A stretch of 52,142 bases of DNA from Acidimicrobiia bacterium (GCA_012960315.1 DUBN01000090.1:1-52142); one strand, 5' to 3'; positions 24,262 to 33,954 are shown, counted from the stretch's first letter. Made by a program: numbers and translations. Notes: generated by a model from the letters alone, not told the origin.

Positions 24262-25077
24262 ATGACTATTTCCAGCATGCCTAACGGAGTTGTTCACTTC
24301 GCTCTTGAAGATGGGGTCGGGACCATTACCTTGGACCGTCCTGAATCGCTCAATTCGATGAACGACGATCTCATGCAAGATCTCAGTAGTGCCTTATCAG
24401 TAGTGAAGGAAGACGAAAATATTCGGGTAGTTGTGATCACCGGTAACGGACGTGGGTTCTGCTCGGGTGCGGACCTGAATAATGCAGCAGACCCAGGTCA
24501 GACGATGACGAATGTAACCCCAGCGTTTTCTCCCAACGACTTCTTTAATCCCGCGCTGAAAGCGTTACACCACTGTCCTGTGCCAACCATCGCTCGCATA
24601 AACGGCGTTGCTGCTGGTGGCGGAATGGGAATTGCCCTTGCTTGCGACATAACTATCGCGGTGAGATCCACGTTCTTTGTCGCAACCTTTGGCCCCCGTC
24701 TGGGGATAGTGCCTGATATGGGTTCAACCTGGAGTCTCCCAAGGCGCGCAGGACGGGCTCGGGCTATGGGGATGGCAATGCTTGGTGACCGAATTTCCGC
24801 AGAGCAGGCCGCACAGTGGGGTCTAATCTGGAAATGCGTAGACGACGAACAACTGGATGCAGAGATCGCAGCGGCGACCGAAATCCTCAAAAGAACTAGC
24901 CCAGATGCCATGGTTCGTATTCGTCAGTCAATCGACGGCGCCTCCACAGCAGGGTTTGTTGACCAGCTAGGGGTTGAGATGGACCATCAAGCAGTTCTGA
25001 TTCCGCGAAACATGGCCGAGGGCGCTCAGGCCTTTCTAGAAAAGCGTGAGCCGGAGTTTGACGGCAGCAGAAAATAG
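24262..25077 (+). CDS. Enoyl-CoA hydratase/isomerase family protein
   Basis: The 271-residue product has the crotonase fold. The oxyanion-hole segments are GFCSGADLNN and NGVAAGGGMGIALACDI, and the Glu region is FGPRLGIVPDMGSTWSL. An Asp at the second acid position (PDMGS) resembles 2-(1,2-epoxy-1,2-dihydrophenyl)acetyl-CoA isomerase (PaaG)-type and related isomerases more than the two-Glu classical hydratase. It acts on an unsaturated acyl-CoA. It lies 14 bases after the CoA-transferase and 74 bases before the acyl-CoA dehydrogenase start. Confidence 0.88.
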   Translation: MTISSMPNGVVHFALEDGVGTITLDRPESLNSMNDDLMQDLSSALSVVKEDENIRVVVITGNGRGFCSGADLNNAADPGQTMTNVTPAFSPNDFFNPALKALHHCPVPTIARINGVAAGGGMGIALACDITIAVRSTFFVATFGPRLGIVPDMGSTWSLPRRAGRARAMGMAMLGDRISAEQAAQWGLIWKCVDDEQLDAEIAAATEILKRTSPDAMVRIRQSIDGASTAGFVDQLGVEMDHQAVLIPRNMAEGAQAFLEKREPEFDGSRK

Positions 25078-25151
25078 ATAACACCGCCTTTTTGTGACCG
25101 ACCACTGTTTTGGGCTTGTTCTTTGGGTGCTTCGTTGGCAAGACTGTCAAT

Positions 25152-26378
25152 ATGTCTGAAACAGCCAGCACAACTAGCACGGCAGAAGAGGCTCGCGTTA
25201 CAGCCGCCATCGACGCGTTGTTAGTTGACAACGATCCGAAACAAATGAGCTACAAAGATTTTCGCGGTGCCCAATTTGACCATGGGCTCGCCTGGGTTGA
25301 TTTCGGTGAGGGTGACGGAGGTTTGGACGTAAGTCCGGTTCTGCAAAGACAGGTGGAAGCGCGTCTACGCGAAGCGGGTGCATCACCGATGAAACCGGCG
25401 ATGTTCTTCATGCATCTAGCCGGCCCAACGATCCACACTCACGGGAGCCCAGAATCGAAGAGTCGTTTTTTGAGACCGATGTTCACCGGAGAAGAGCGGT
25501 GGTGTCAGCTGTTCAGCGAACCTGGAGCAGGTAGCGACTTTGCTGGGCTGGGGACGCGTGCCGTGCGTGATGGCGACTCCTGGATCGTCAATGGCCAAAA
25601 AGTCTGGAACACCCTGGCCCATCTCGGTGACCGCGGAATGTTAGTGACCCGAACTGATCCCGAAATGCCGAAGCACCGCGGAATGACCTACTTCGCGGTT
25701 GATATGAAGAGCCCAGGCGTAGACGTTCAACCATTACGACAAATTACGGGTGAAGCTGAATTTAATGAGGTTTTCCTAACTGACGTCGAAATTCCCGAGG
25801 CCGATCGAATTGGCGACATAGGCGACGGTTGGAGAGTTTCTTTGACAACGCTCATGAATGAGCGAAACGCAATTGGTTCTGGGAGCGGCGGCGGTCCGCC
25901 AAAACCAGGATCGGGACCGGTATCGATCCTCACGAAGATGTGGCGTGAAACTCCTGAAGGTCTCCGAAGTAGCGTGACTCGTGATCGAATGATGCAGCTG
26001 TACGTTCGATCGGAAGCGCAACGTCTCACCAACATCCGGGCAGGTCAGAATCGCAGAAAAGGTAATCCAGGACCGGAGATGTCCATAGCGAAGCTGGCGT
26101 TCGCGGAACTCAACCAGGATTTGTTGACTGCAGCCGTTGACATGATGGGAATGGCTGGACAAGTTGACTGCGACTATACGTTTCGCAGACCTGAGGATTT
26201 GTCGGCAGACGGATCCGAACACGGAGTGCAACATGGCTTCTTGAGAGTCCGAGCGAACTCCATTGAAGGCGGGACATCAGAGATCATGCGCAACATTTTG
26301 GGTGAACAGGTATTGGGGCTACCTGGTGAACCCCGCGTCGACAAAGACATTCCTTGGATTGAAGTTCCTCGCGGCTGA
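25152..26378 (+). CDS. Acyl-CoA dehydrogenase
   Basis: The 408-residue product starts at the ATG at 25152; an upstream reading to 25110 adds 14 unlike residues. The FAD and substrate signature is CQLFSEPGAGSDFAGLGTRAVRDGDSW in the middle domain (read in two parts), with KVWNTLAHLGDRGMLVTRTD after it, and the C-terminal domain has SIEGGTSEIMRNILGEQVLG, the typical ADP-contacting end. It forms an alpha,beta double bond in an acyl-CoA, feeding the adjacent hydratase. A glycine-rich loop GSGSGGGPPKPGSG lies in the third domain and is unusual. Confidence 0.9.
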   Translation: MSETASTTSTAEEARVTAAIDALLVDNDPKQMSYKDFRGAQFDHGLAWVDFGEGDGGLDVSPVLQRQVEARLREAGASPMKPAMFFMHLAGPTIHTHGSPESKSRFLRPMFTGEERWCQLFSEPGAGSDFAGLGTRAVRDGDSWIVNGQKVWNTLAHLGDRGMLVTRTDPEMPKHRGMTYFAVDMKSPGVDVQPLRQITGEAEFNEVFLTDVEIPEADRIGDIGDGWRVSLTTLMNERNAIGSGSGGGPPKPGSGPVSILTKMWRETPEGLRSSVTRDRMMQLYVRSEAQRLTNIRAGQNRRKGNPGPEMSIAKLAFAELNQDLLTAAVDMMGMAGQVDCDYTFRRPEDLSADGSEHGVQHGFLRVRANSIEGGTSEIMRNILGEQVLGLPGEPRVDKDIPWIEVPRG

Positions 26379-26404
26379 GGACTTGTTCTCGCCATGCTCT
26401 CGAC

Positions 26405-27454
26405 TCAAATTCCAAGTAAACGACGAATCGTTGGAGCCCAAGTCAACGTGCCTGGCCGGCTGTGAGTAATAGCGCGCCCCAGCGTTTTTGCGGCCGAATG
26501 GCCGCCAGAAACGATCGCTACTTGTTGAGTACATCGAGGGCTTCCGTGGTGGCCCAGAGTTAATGGTTCGCCCCGACCGAACATGCGATTTGGTTCCGTC
26601 CAGGCAAGTAGAACGTTACGGGCAACAAGTATCACGTCTTGAACTCCATCTAGTCGCTTAATTTCGGATTCGACTAGAGCAAACTCTTCACCGGTAACGT
26701 CATGCAAAGCGACCACGGTCGCTCCCGTGCCGTCGTGTCTCACTTGTATAGGCCAACCGGCAATCTCGGCATAACGCTTGAGGTTGACGCATTCGGGGTG
26801 TTCGGTTGGTTCTTGGCAATGATCGCTCACGGTGATGAGGACCGTGTCCCGCCATTCTGAGCTAAGTAGCTCCACCAGCGACCCATACGATGCATCGCTT
26901 TTTCGATACTGGACGAGGGCGGCCTCCGATTCAGGTCCATACATATGCATGGTGGTATCCGATTCGTTCAGATGGAAGAGAAGGAAATCGGCATCGAGGT
27001 CGATGTTCGAGGCTGTTTCGACAACGGCTTGATCTTGGGGGTAACCGTAGGCATCGAGCACGGTCCCCTCGGGAGGGGTACCGGCGGGAGGCCAAGAGTC
27101 ATCAGCAACTAACGCCCCCGTGGTTGCGAGCAGATTGTGATCGCCGACGACCGCGACGGACCGGCGCCCGGCCTCCTTGCAATCATCGAAGACGGTTCGG
27201 CCCCGTGGGCCACTGTCGTAGGTACGAACGAATTCTCCGTCGATCCAAGCCCAGTTCCCCCAATGTCCTGTTTCGGTAGGAGATAAACCGGTCGCGAAAG
27301 CTGCGTGATTTGAGTAGGTGACCGAAAGCATTAGTGATTCACCTCCGCTTGAAGCCATCGCCCCCTCGGTTGCTTGAGCCCATAAGTTCGGCGTGGCGCT
27401 TTCCTGAATGGCTGAATGGGGAAACGCATCAAGAACTGTGAGGACTACTCGCAT
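26405..27454 (-). CDS. Alkaline phosphatase superfamily phosphodiesterase/nucleotide pyrophosphatase-like
   Basis: The 349-residue protein has the alkaline phosphatase superfamily metal set: Asp in VVLTVLDAFPH (about residue 8), a nucleophile region around LSVTYSNHAAFATG, Asp and His in NESDTTMHMYGP, DH in VSDHCQEPTEHP and a late His in GHHGS. It lacks a signal peptide, so it is cytosolic. Relatives hydrolyse phosphodiesters, phosphonates or phosphoglycerate. It is divergent from the enoyl-CoA-isomerase-like gene at 27504 and convergent with the dehydrogenase at 26378. The substrate is unknown. Confidence 0.75.
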   Translation of the reverse strand: MRVVLTVLDAFPHSAIQESATPNLWAQATEGAMASSGGESLMLSVTYSNHAAFATGLSPTETGHWGNWAWIDGEFVRTYDSGPRGRTVFDDCKEAGRRSVAVVGDHNLLATTGALVADDSWPPAGTPPEGTVLDAYGYPQDQAVVETASNIDLDADFLLFHLNESDTTMHMYGPESEAALVQYRKSDASYGSLVELLSSEWRDTVLITVSDHCQEPTEHPECVNLKRYAEIAGWPIQVRHDGTGATVVALHDVTGEEFALVESEIKRLDGVQDVILVARNVLLAWTEPNRMFGRGEPLTLGHHGSPRCTQQVAIVSGGHSAAKTLGRAITHSRPGTLTWAPTIRRLLGI

Positions 27455-27503
27455 AGCTTCACCGTATGCGACACGATGTAGCTGCTCGGTCTACCGTGAT
27501 GAT

Positions 27504-28247
27504 ATGAGCGAATTTCTGACCCTAGAACAGCATGGTCAAGTCAGTGTTCTCACTCTTGATAACGGTGAGAACAGATGGACAACCACCATGGTGCGTGAAA
27601 TCGATAAAGCGTTGAATGAAGTCCAAACCACTGAGGGCCCCCATGCGTTAGTGACCGCTTCCTCGGATCCGAAGTTCTTCTCCAACGGACTCGACCTCGA
27701 TTGGATCACCGGCAGGGGTGAACATGAAGGTGGAGACCGACGGGTCTTCGGTGACGAGGCAATGAAATTGTTCTCGCGACTAATTACCTTTCCAATACCA
27801 ACTATTTGCGCGGTCAACGGTCACGCTTTTGGAGCGGGGTTCATGTGGGCGCTGTGTCACGACCAAAGAGTGATGCGTCGTGATAGAGGAATGATGTGTG
27901 CGAACGAGATCGAAATTGGAGTACCCATCCCTGAAGCGGAGTTAGCCCTCTTTCATCACAAATTGCCACGCCACGCTTTCTACGAAACGGTGCAGTTTGC
28001 TAAGCGTTGGACTGGCGAAGAAGCTTTTTCGGCTGGGTTCGTTCAGGAATTAGCGGACGAAGATGAAGTAACAAGCAAAGCCATAGAACGAGCCCAACAG
28101 CTGTCACGTTTGGGAGCCAACAGGGAACTCTTCGGTTGGCAGAAAGAACACATCTGGGGCTCAGAGGCAGCTATTAACAGAACCGATGGTCCTGCCCACA
28201 TGCTCGCAAACAACGGCGATTATCCCCATCCGCCTCGGAATTCTTAA
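27504..28247 (+). CDS. Enoyl-CoA hydratase/delta3-delta2-enoyl-CoA isomerase-like protein
   Basis: The 247-residue product belongs to the crotonase family, in the branch near eukaryotic ECI/IBR10-type isomerases. LTLDNGENRWTTTMV is the N-terminal piece, KFFSNGLDLDW the first oxyanion segment and VNGHAFGAGFMWALCHDQRV the second; ANEIEIGVPIPEAEL has the acid position. It would shift a double bond in an unsaturated acyl-CoA. The ATG at 27504 begins the conserved part; an upstream reading to 27408 overlaps the divergent phosphodiesterase gene and is rejected. Confidence 0.88.
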   Translation: MSEFLTLEQHGQVSVLTLDNGENRWTTTMVREIDKALNEVQTTEGPHALVTASSDPKFFSNGLDLDWITGRGEHEGGDRRVFGDEAMKLFSRLITFPIPTICAVNGHAFGAGFMWALCHDQRVMRRDRGMMCANEIEIGVPIPEAELALFHHKLPRHAFYETVQFAKRWTGEEAFSAGFVQELADEDEVTSKAIERAQQLSRLGANRELFGWQKEHIWGSEAAINRTDGPAHMLANNGDYPHPPRNS

Positions 28248-28274
28248 ACGCAGCCCTACCGATGTTTCGTATCG

Positions 28275-29150
28275 CTAATTTGCTACGTCTAGTCGATACC
28301 CGTCACCGTCAGGACGCATTGTTCCGGCAGTCGGAGTACCAAAATGGGTTCCAATAATTAACGTTTCTCCATCAGCCCATCTAGCGAACGCCTCCAAGCG
28401 AGTGTTGTGCGCCATATCGGGATCGGAATCGAAGCTTGAGCTCAAATTGGGTTGAGCAATTTGGATGGGGCTGTGCGCCATATCGCCGGTAATTATTGCC
28501 CGATCGTTATTCGACTCAATCAAGACGCTGATGTGTCCGGGGGTGTGGCCGGGGGTGGACTCAAACGACACGCAGTTTCCGATCGAGTGATCCGCCGTGA
28601 CCAGGTTGGCGAGCCCTGCTTCGTGGATAGGGGCAACCGAATCATCGAAAACTGGGTCTCCGAAGAGATCTTCAGTAGATGACCAATGCTCAAATTCGAC
28701 GGCGACGAAGACGTATTCCGCGTTAGGGAATGTTGGCGCCCATTGGCCGTCAACAAGTTGTGTGTTCCACCCAACGTGATCGACGTGAAGGTGAGTGCAA
28801 ACAACATGGGTAATGGAATCTGGGGGGTAGCCCGCCTCGGCTAGGAGGTCTAGGAAAGGTCCTTGTTGTTCGTGCCAGAGAGGATTGCCGCGTTGCTTGT
28901 CGTTGCCAACACACGTATCGACAGCGATGCGTTCTTCGCCGGTGTCAATGATGCAGCAATGAATTTTTTGGAGGAGATGGCCCTTTTCTCCGACAAAAGG
29001 CGTAAGCCAGGGTGATTGTCTTTGTAGCTCAAGGACACCATCCTTATCGATCGAAGAAAACATGAACTTCGGCGAAGTGGGATCCGAAGATTCAGGGACC
29101 GACGTGATCTTCACATCTCCGATTCGCCAGGTAAGGATGTCATTGTTCAT
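28275..29150 (-). CDS. MBL-fold metallo-hydrolase
   Basis: The 291-residue protein carries VVCTHLHVDHVGWNT, the H-x-H-x-D-H zinc motif, a second His in STPGHTPGHISVLI, Asp in ITGDMAH and a last His in IIGTHFG. This is a complete binuclear site of the lactonase or quorum-quenching-like and related branch. The enzyme probably hydrolyses a lactone, thioester or similar ester. About 226 bp separate its start from the end of the next upstream gene; that gap holds its promoter, and I see no other feature there. Confidence 0.88.
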   Translation of the reverse strand: MNNDILTWRIGDVKITSVPESSDPTSPKFMFSSIDKDGVLELQRQSPWLTPFVGEKGHLLQKIHCCIIDTGEERIAVDTCVGNDKQRGNPLWHEQQGPFLDLLAEAGYPPDSITHVVCTHLHVDHVGWNTQLVDGQWAPTFPNAEYVFVAVEFEHWSSTEDLFGDPVFDDSVAPIHEAGLANLVTADHSIGNCVSFESTPGHTPGHISVLIESNNDRAIITGDMAHSPIQIAQPNLSSSFDSDPDMAHNTRLEAFARWADGETLIIGTHFGTPTAGTMRPDGDGYRLDVAN

Positions 29151-29376
29151 GATCCGACGTTAGTGCCCGAGTCATGATCATTCCCGGAAAAACGTTCCCA
29201 GCGTTAGCCTCTCTGCTCTCGGATAACTCGTCGTTGACTGGGTCGATGTCCCTCATTGAATCCGACGATTCAGTTACACCAGATACCTGAAGAGCGCTGC
29301 ATTTCGCGGCGCACCGCTATAGAGAAATACAACAACTGGTTCACACCTGCAGATTTCGCCGGCCAAGCTGCTTTGA

Positions 29377-30441
29377 CTAGAGACCGGTCCAAACCATGGC
29401 ATCTCTATAAGGGTTCGCGTCAAACCCAAAACTTCCATATCTCGCTTCGACGGCATCAATTGTTTGTGCTGTCCAATAGGTGCTGCCGGGCGCAGGAAAG
29501 CCGAGAACGGCTCGCTGATCAGGGTTTAAATTGGCAATGATCCGCTCCATGCGTTGGTCTTGTTTGTACATGGCCCATGCCCAACCGGGGTGAAGTGTGC
29601 TAATCCAATCAGCGGCTATTTTCCGAAAAGTCAGGTTGTGGGCGAGTCGCATCTGCCCAGATTGCAGCGGGGTTCCCCGATGCCAGGTGTCGTGGCGGTA
29701 CAAGAGCACGGAACCCTTGGTGAAATCGGTGTACATCTCTCTCTGGTAAAGATGGGATCGAAAATCGGCCGTGTCCGGACGATGCTCACAAAACCACGCC
29801 TCGGCTCTGGCACGGTCATTAATCCACGGAACATCTCCGATACCAGGCGCCTCCATAATCGGCCACCGGTATGCAGGGTCATTGCGTCCCTCGCGCGGAA
29901 CCACCGCCGTTGCGCCACCGACGTCGACTTGGTCGGACAAGTAGATAACGATCTCAACAGCTTCAGGGTCGTTCCAGGGCGCAGGGTGCGTCAACGTGTG
30001 GTTTGGATAGTCGACATGAATTCGTTGGTCTTGGTTGTCGTAATCTCCGCGATCGCCTTCTCGTCGACCGTATTTGGGCCAAAGGTCTGATTGAGTGAGC
30101 CGCAGTTCGTGAACGGGTACGCCTAGAAGTTGCGACGCGGCTTCTAACAAACGGGGATGCAAGGTGAGTTCGTTGAAGGTGGAGTCTCTATCGGGAAATG
30201 TTATGCCCCCTCCGAAATCGTTAAGGCCGCGAGCCTCATCCGATTCGGGGGTGGGAAACCTGATTTGTGCAGTCTCAATGAGCCTTTGGATAAGAGCGCG
30301 AGGCAGGAGATCATCAACGAGAGCGAAGCCTTGTTCACTCCAATCTCGAATGTGTGTTGTCGTTAATGGAAAATTTTCGGGGAGTGCTGAAGTTGCCTTG
30401 ACGAAGCGGTCATTCGGCGAAACATTCGCCGGAGCGATCAA
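29377..30441 (-). CDS. Phytanoyl-CoA dioxygenase family protein (second)
   Basis: The 354-residue protein has WSEQGFALVDDLLPRALIQR at the start and the iron site in RIHVDYPNHTLTHP (H-x-D) with the distal region YRHDTWHRGTPLQSGQMRLAHN, where His and the following Arg bind iron and 2-oxoglutarate. It resembles PhyH enzymes that hydroxylate aliphatic substrates, but is only distantly like the one at 13815. The start is a TTG at 30441 that overlaps the TGA of the upstream TIGR03086-like gene (TTGA), which suggests translational coupling and explains the weak start codon. Confidence 0.85.
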   Translation of the reverse strand: MIAPANVSPNDRFVKATSALPENFPLTTTHIRDWSEQGFALVDDLLPRALIQRLIETAQIRFPTPESDEARGLNDFGGGITFPDRDSTFNELTLHPRLLEAASQLLGVPVHELRLTQSDLWPKYGRREGDRGDYDNQDQRIHVDYPNHTLTHPAPWNDPEAVEIVIYLSDQVDVGGATAVVPREGRNDPAYRWPIMEAPGIGDVPWINDRARAEAWFCEHRPDTADFRSHLYQREMYTDFTKGSVLLYRHDTWHRGTPLQSGQMRLAHNLTFRKIAADWISTLHPGWAWAMYKQDQRMERIIANLNPDQRAVLGFPAPGSTYWTAQTIDAVEARYGSFGFDANPYRDAMVWTGL

Positions 30442-30995
30442 CTGGGATCTCGCCCAATCATGGCGAGGAAACGTTCCACAGCGTTGGCACCTTCAGGAAC
30501 TTCGGCTTCATCGGCGATCAGTCCCCAACCCGCCAGCGTCTCACGCATTTGCCCTATTACCTCGTGACTAATTTCTGCCAGATCATGAGGAATATGAGCC
30601 TCAACCCCGGTCGCTTTTGCTATATCCCACGCGTGAGTGATTGAGTCCCATTGAACGGCTTGGATCCACTGATCAACTGACATGGGGCCGAACCAAAATT
30701 TTCCTTCCCGTTCAAGAATCCCCGGTGTGTCGAGTGCCTCTAGGACGGCATCTCGAGTTTGTGCCCAGACCATCGCTGGTTCGTCCGCGGATTCAATCGA
30801 TACCGGTGGAACGGTTTCGCCACTCACGAGAGTGGCAGTCATAGCTGTTAAGACCCCGCAATGGTGTCGTAACACGTCTCTGGCGGTCCACTCATCGCAC
30901 GGGGATTGGTTGTCCCAATTCTCATCGGACACGCGATGAACAACAGCGTCAAACGTGTACACGGCTTTAGTGAAGTTACGGAGGTTAAGACTCAT
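30438..30995 (-). CDS. TIGR03086-like metal-binding protein (DinB/mycothiol superfamily)
   Basis: The 185-residue protein has the N-terminal helical pattern SPCDEWTARDVLRHHCGV (His as metal ligand), a middle DSITHAWDIAKATG segment with the other ligands, and the family ending ERFLAMIGRDP. It belongs to the actinobacterial relatives of the mycothiol-dependent maleylpyruvate isomerase, single-domain type. The function is uncharacterised; a thiol-dependent or metal-dependent step is likely. It overlaps the start of the following PhyH gene, so the two should act together. Confidence 0.85.
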   Translation of the reverse strand: MSLNLRNFTKAVYTFDAVVHRVSDENWDNQSPCDEWTARDVLRHHCGVLTAMTATLVSGETVPPVSIESADEPAMVWAQTRDAVLEALDTPGILEREGKFWFGPMSVDQWIQAVQWDSITHAWDIAKATGVEAHIPHDLAEISHEVIGQMRETLAGWGLIADEAEVPEGANAVERFLAMIGRDPS

Positions 30996-31040
30996 AGGAA
31001 ATCGCTCTTCTTAGTTCGCTTTTGCAAAATTAAATTGTAT

Positions 31041-31820
31041 TTAGTCTCGCAGGTAGACCCTGAGGCCGCCAAGAAGTACGAGCTCATCGTTTACGCCACA
31101 ATTTCTTTGTTGGGCTCCCGCTAATACAGCGTCTCGGTCAACGCAGACCACATCAATACCCCCGAGTCCGTCACCCCGCCCGTCAGCGGCTTCCACGAAC
31201 CGAATTGACGCGTTCTCAAACTGAATCGCTGGAGTACCGTTTTCGTCTTCGGCCACCTCTAATTGGGCTATTTGAGCCCAGCGGGCGGCCAGCCGATCGG
31301 GGTCAACAGCCTGGAGTTCCGCAGCGGAGATCCCACTCACGCGTTCGGTTCGAGAAAAGTCAGACCACTGAGACCCAGCGGGCCACCAGGGACCGTCGGG
31401 AACCTCGCTACCTTCGACTTTCATCTGATCCATTTCGAAGAAACTTCCTCCGGTGTCGGCGGGATGTAGCTGGAGGCCTTCAAACCCACCTTTGTCATAT
31501 TCCATGTGATTCGCCACTCGAACCCCTAGCTCTTGGATGTGAGCTAGACGTGAAGCGACATCATCGACCTGATTGATGACCATGTACCCGGAGTCGCCAC
31601 CTCTTCGCTTGATGTAGCGACCCCCGGCGGTGTCTTCGGTCACGGGCGTCACACACTCCAAGAACTGGCTGCCAATCGGCCAAAGGGTGTTCTTGAGCCC
31701 AAAAGTTCCAACGCCAGGATCGGTGTGACACGCCTCAACACCTAAGACCGTTTGAACATCAAGAGCTGTTTTGAGGAGGTCTGAGGTAACTACGGCGATT
31801 TGACGAAGGCGAATCCACAT
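31041..31820 (-). CDS. Glyoxalase-like (VOC superfamily) protein
   Basis: The 259-residue protein starts MWIRLRQIAVVTSDLLKTAL, the usual first beta strand of a VOC module, and continues with GTFGLKNTLWPIGSQFLECVTP and GGRYIKRRGGDSGYMVINQV. It has the length of the two-module glyoxalase-like family of actinobacteria. The Glu and His metal positions are not certain from sequence. It lies 45 bases before the TIGR03086-like gene, likely the same transcript, and is divergent from the VOC gene at 32008. Confidence 0.8.
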   Translation of the reverse strand: MWIRLRQIAVVTSDLLKTALDVQTVLGVEACHTDPGVGTFGLKNTLWPIGSQFLECVTPVTEDTAGGRYIKRRGGDSGYMVINQVDDVASRLAHIQELGVRVANHMEYDKGGFEGLQLHPADTGGSFFEMDQMKVEGSEVPDGPWWPAGSQWSDFSRTERVSGISAAELQAVDPDRLAARWAQIAQLEVAEDENGTPAIQFENASIRFVEAADGRGDGLGGIDVVCVDRDAVLAGAQQRNCGVNDELVLLGGLRVYLRD

Positions 31821-32007
31821 AGTTCCACACTATGGGGATAAGGAACCATCCTGCAGCTTTGTTGGTGATGAGAGAGCAATCGTATCTTCAGACCCGTGAT
31901 CAACTCCTGACACCCAATGAGCCTGTGCTCGCCGTCGAATCCCGGCTTTTGGTTAGCAGTGGGATGAGAGCCGTCATGAGATGCCCGCCGACACGTAGCC
32001 TTGGGCT

Positions 32008-32691
32008 ATGGCCCTTCACCCAAACGGCGTCAACCACCTCGCTATAGCGACTAACGACATGAAAACTCAACTCAGCTTTTTCGCGGAAGTACTCGGGTGC
32101 CCGACGAAGGCTCTGTACTGGATGCATGGGGTGAAAGGCTGCTTCCACGGTTTCGCTGAACTTTCCGAAAGCTCTTATGTTGCCTTTGTCCAGCACCCAG
32201 AAAATGGGGATGAAGTGCAGTGGGGCGTCACACATGCAGGCAACGGGGGTGAACCTGTCACCAAAGGCACCATGCAACATGTTGCTTTCAACGTTGACGA
32301 CCATGAAGAACTTCTGGCGCTTCGAGATCGGATCAGATCTCAGGGAATCCAAGTACTCGGCCCAATTGATCATGGTTTTATCCAATCGATGTATTTCGCT
32401 GGACCAGAAGGGCTGAGCCTCGAAGTGTGCGCCGGAAGCAACATTGATGCGCAGGCTTGGGTGGATCCGGAGGTGCGCGACCTCTGCGGCATCGACGCGC
32501 AGGAGATGGAAGCGCTCAAGAGTCCCACCGAATTCGACGTATTGAGCGAACCACTTCCCAATCCGCCGTTCGATGAGAATAACCCTCACATGCATTATCC
32601 ACCTGGAGCACTCGAGAAAGTGATGGCAATACCTGACGAAGTGGTTTGGGAGAAGTTCAGCGAGACCATTCCGCCAGTTGACATCGACTGA
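32008..32691 (+). CDS. VOC family protein (glyoxalase/dioxygenase-like)
   Basis: The 227-residue product begins MALHPNGVNHLAIATNDMKT, with His in NHLAI as first metal ligand, and has a second strand set in MQHVAFNVDDHEELLALRDR and the Glu-type end PEGLSLEVCAG. That is a complete single VOC module with a C-terminal extension. Related enzymes are ring-cleaving dioxygenases, glyoxalases or epimerases. It is followed 12 bases later by the MFS transporter and then the sulfatase, so the three could be co-transcribed. Confidence 0.85.
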   Translation: MALHPNGVNHLAIATNDMKTQLSFFAEVLGCPTKALYWMHGVKGCFHGFAELSESSYVAFVQHPENGDEVQWGVTHAGNGGEPVTKGTMQHVAFNVDDHEELLALRDRIRSQGIQVLGPIDHGFIQSMYFAGPEGLSLEVCAGSNIDAQAWVDPEVRDLCGIDAQEMEALKSPTEFDVLSEPLPNPPFDENNPHMHYPPGALEKVMAIPDEVVWEKFSETIPPVDID

Positions 32692-32703
32692 TCGCCGAGC
32701 GAT

Positions 32704-33954
32704 TTGCGCGTGGTAGGCGAGGAGCGTCGCCCTAAAGTTTTTGTCGTTCAGCGAGATGAATTCGTTGACTTAGATGATGATCTGAGTCAACCGTTGCTAA
32801 CCCCCCACTTTCTGGTGTTGTGCGTATCGTCGCTGTTTTCTGCTCTGGGCTTTTCATCGGTGATACCAACGATTGCCAGATTCGTCGCAACCGACCTCAA
32901 CGGAGGCGATCTGGAGGTTGGCATCGCCCTCGGAGTCTTTTCCTTCTCTGCGGTCCTCGCTCGACCATGGATAGGACGCCTCGGAGATCGCAGAGGACGA
33001 CGGGTGCTGATCGCCGGCGGTTCGTTTGTGACTGCGGCCGTTCTCGCCTGCCATGTTTTCGCTGACACTTACGGTTGGCTACTAGTTGCTCGATTAGCGA
33101 TGGGGGCCGTTCAAGGCGCGTTTTTCGTCGGCACGGTGACTTTAACTACCGACTTAGCGCCTGATCATCGAAGAGGTGAAGCTGCAAGCTATTTTTCGGT
33201 AGCGATCTACGGAGGGATGGCATTCGGTCCTTGGTTGGGGGAGTGGGTTGTTAGTCGTTGGGGCTTCGACGGCGGATTCCTCGTTGGCGCCTTGTGTATG
33301 GCAATAGCCGCCGTAGTGGCGTGTTGGCTCCCTGACTTTGTTGGCTCAAACGGACCGAACATGGGTTCCGCCTCGGACCCCGAACGTCGTCGAGTTCTGT
33401 TGTACCGAACCGCGGTTTGGCCTGGAATTGTCCTGGCGCTTGGGATCATGATTTTCCCTGCGCTACATGGGTTTATGCCGAAGCTGATGGATGAACGGGC
33501 GTTGGGCGATGCGGGCCCTATTTACGCTCTCTATGGCCTTCTTGTCTTAGCTTTGAGGCTCGCGTGCAGCCGCCTACCGGACACCCTAGGAACCACCAAA
33601 ACGGCGGCTCTTGCGTTGACGGGATCTGCAATTGGGATGTTCGTCATGGGCAGCTTCGTCAGCCGGCCAGGGATGTTCGCAGGAGCAGCAATTCTCGCCA
33701 TTGGAGGATCGTTGCTTTACCCCGCTCTAATGGTCGCTGCGGTGGAGGGAGTACCCGCCAACGAGCGAGCTCAAGCAATGAGCACCTTCACTATGTTTTT
33801 CGAATTGTCAGGAGGAATAGGTGGTCCAGTATTGGGCCTAGTTGCTTGGATGTCAGGCACCACGGTGGCAGCCTTCTTCGGTGCTTCACTCATTGCCACA
33901 GCGGGACTACCGGTTCTCTTACTGTGGAAGAGAAGGAACCCTGCGATCACGTAG
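32704..33954 (+). CDS. MFS transporter
   Basis: The 416-residue protein has twelve hydrophobic spans. The loop motif between spans 2 and 3 is present as RPWIGRLGDRRGRRVLIAGG, matching the family's G-x-x-x-D-R-x-G-R-R pattern. It looks like a drug/organic-acid proton antiporter of the set related to CynX or YfcJ. The first 30 residues are charged; the true start may be any of several codons (TTG at 32704 as reported). It lies between a VOC protein and a sulfatase and could carry their substrate or product. Confidence 0.88.
   Translation: MRVVGEERRPKVFVVQRDEFVDLDDDLSQPLLTPHFLVLCVSSLFSALGFSSVIPTIARFVATDLNGGDLEVGIALGVFSFSAVLARPWIGRLGDRRGRRVLIAGGSFVTAAVLACHVFADTYGWLLVARLAMGAVQGAFFVGTVTLTTDLAPDHRRGEAASYFSVAIYGGMAFGPWLGEWVVSRWGFDGGFLVGALCMAIAAVVACWLPDFVGSNGPNMGSASDPERRRVLLYRTAVWPGIVLALGIMIFPALHGFMPKLMDERALGDAGPIYALYGLLVLALRLACSRLPDTLGTTKTAALALTGSAIGMFVMGSFVSRPGMFAGAAILAIGGSLLYPALMVAAVEGVPANERAQAMSTFTMFFELSGGIGGPVLGLVAWMSGTTVAAFFGASLIATAGLPVLLLWKRRNPAIT

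Noticed and set aside
29256-29540. 94-codon + strand ORF at the end of the second PhyH gene
   Set aside because: It is antisense to the PhyH coding region and has no protein-like motif.
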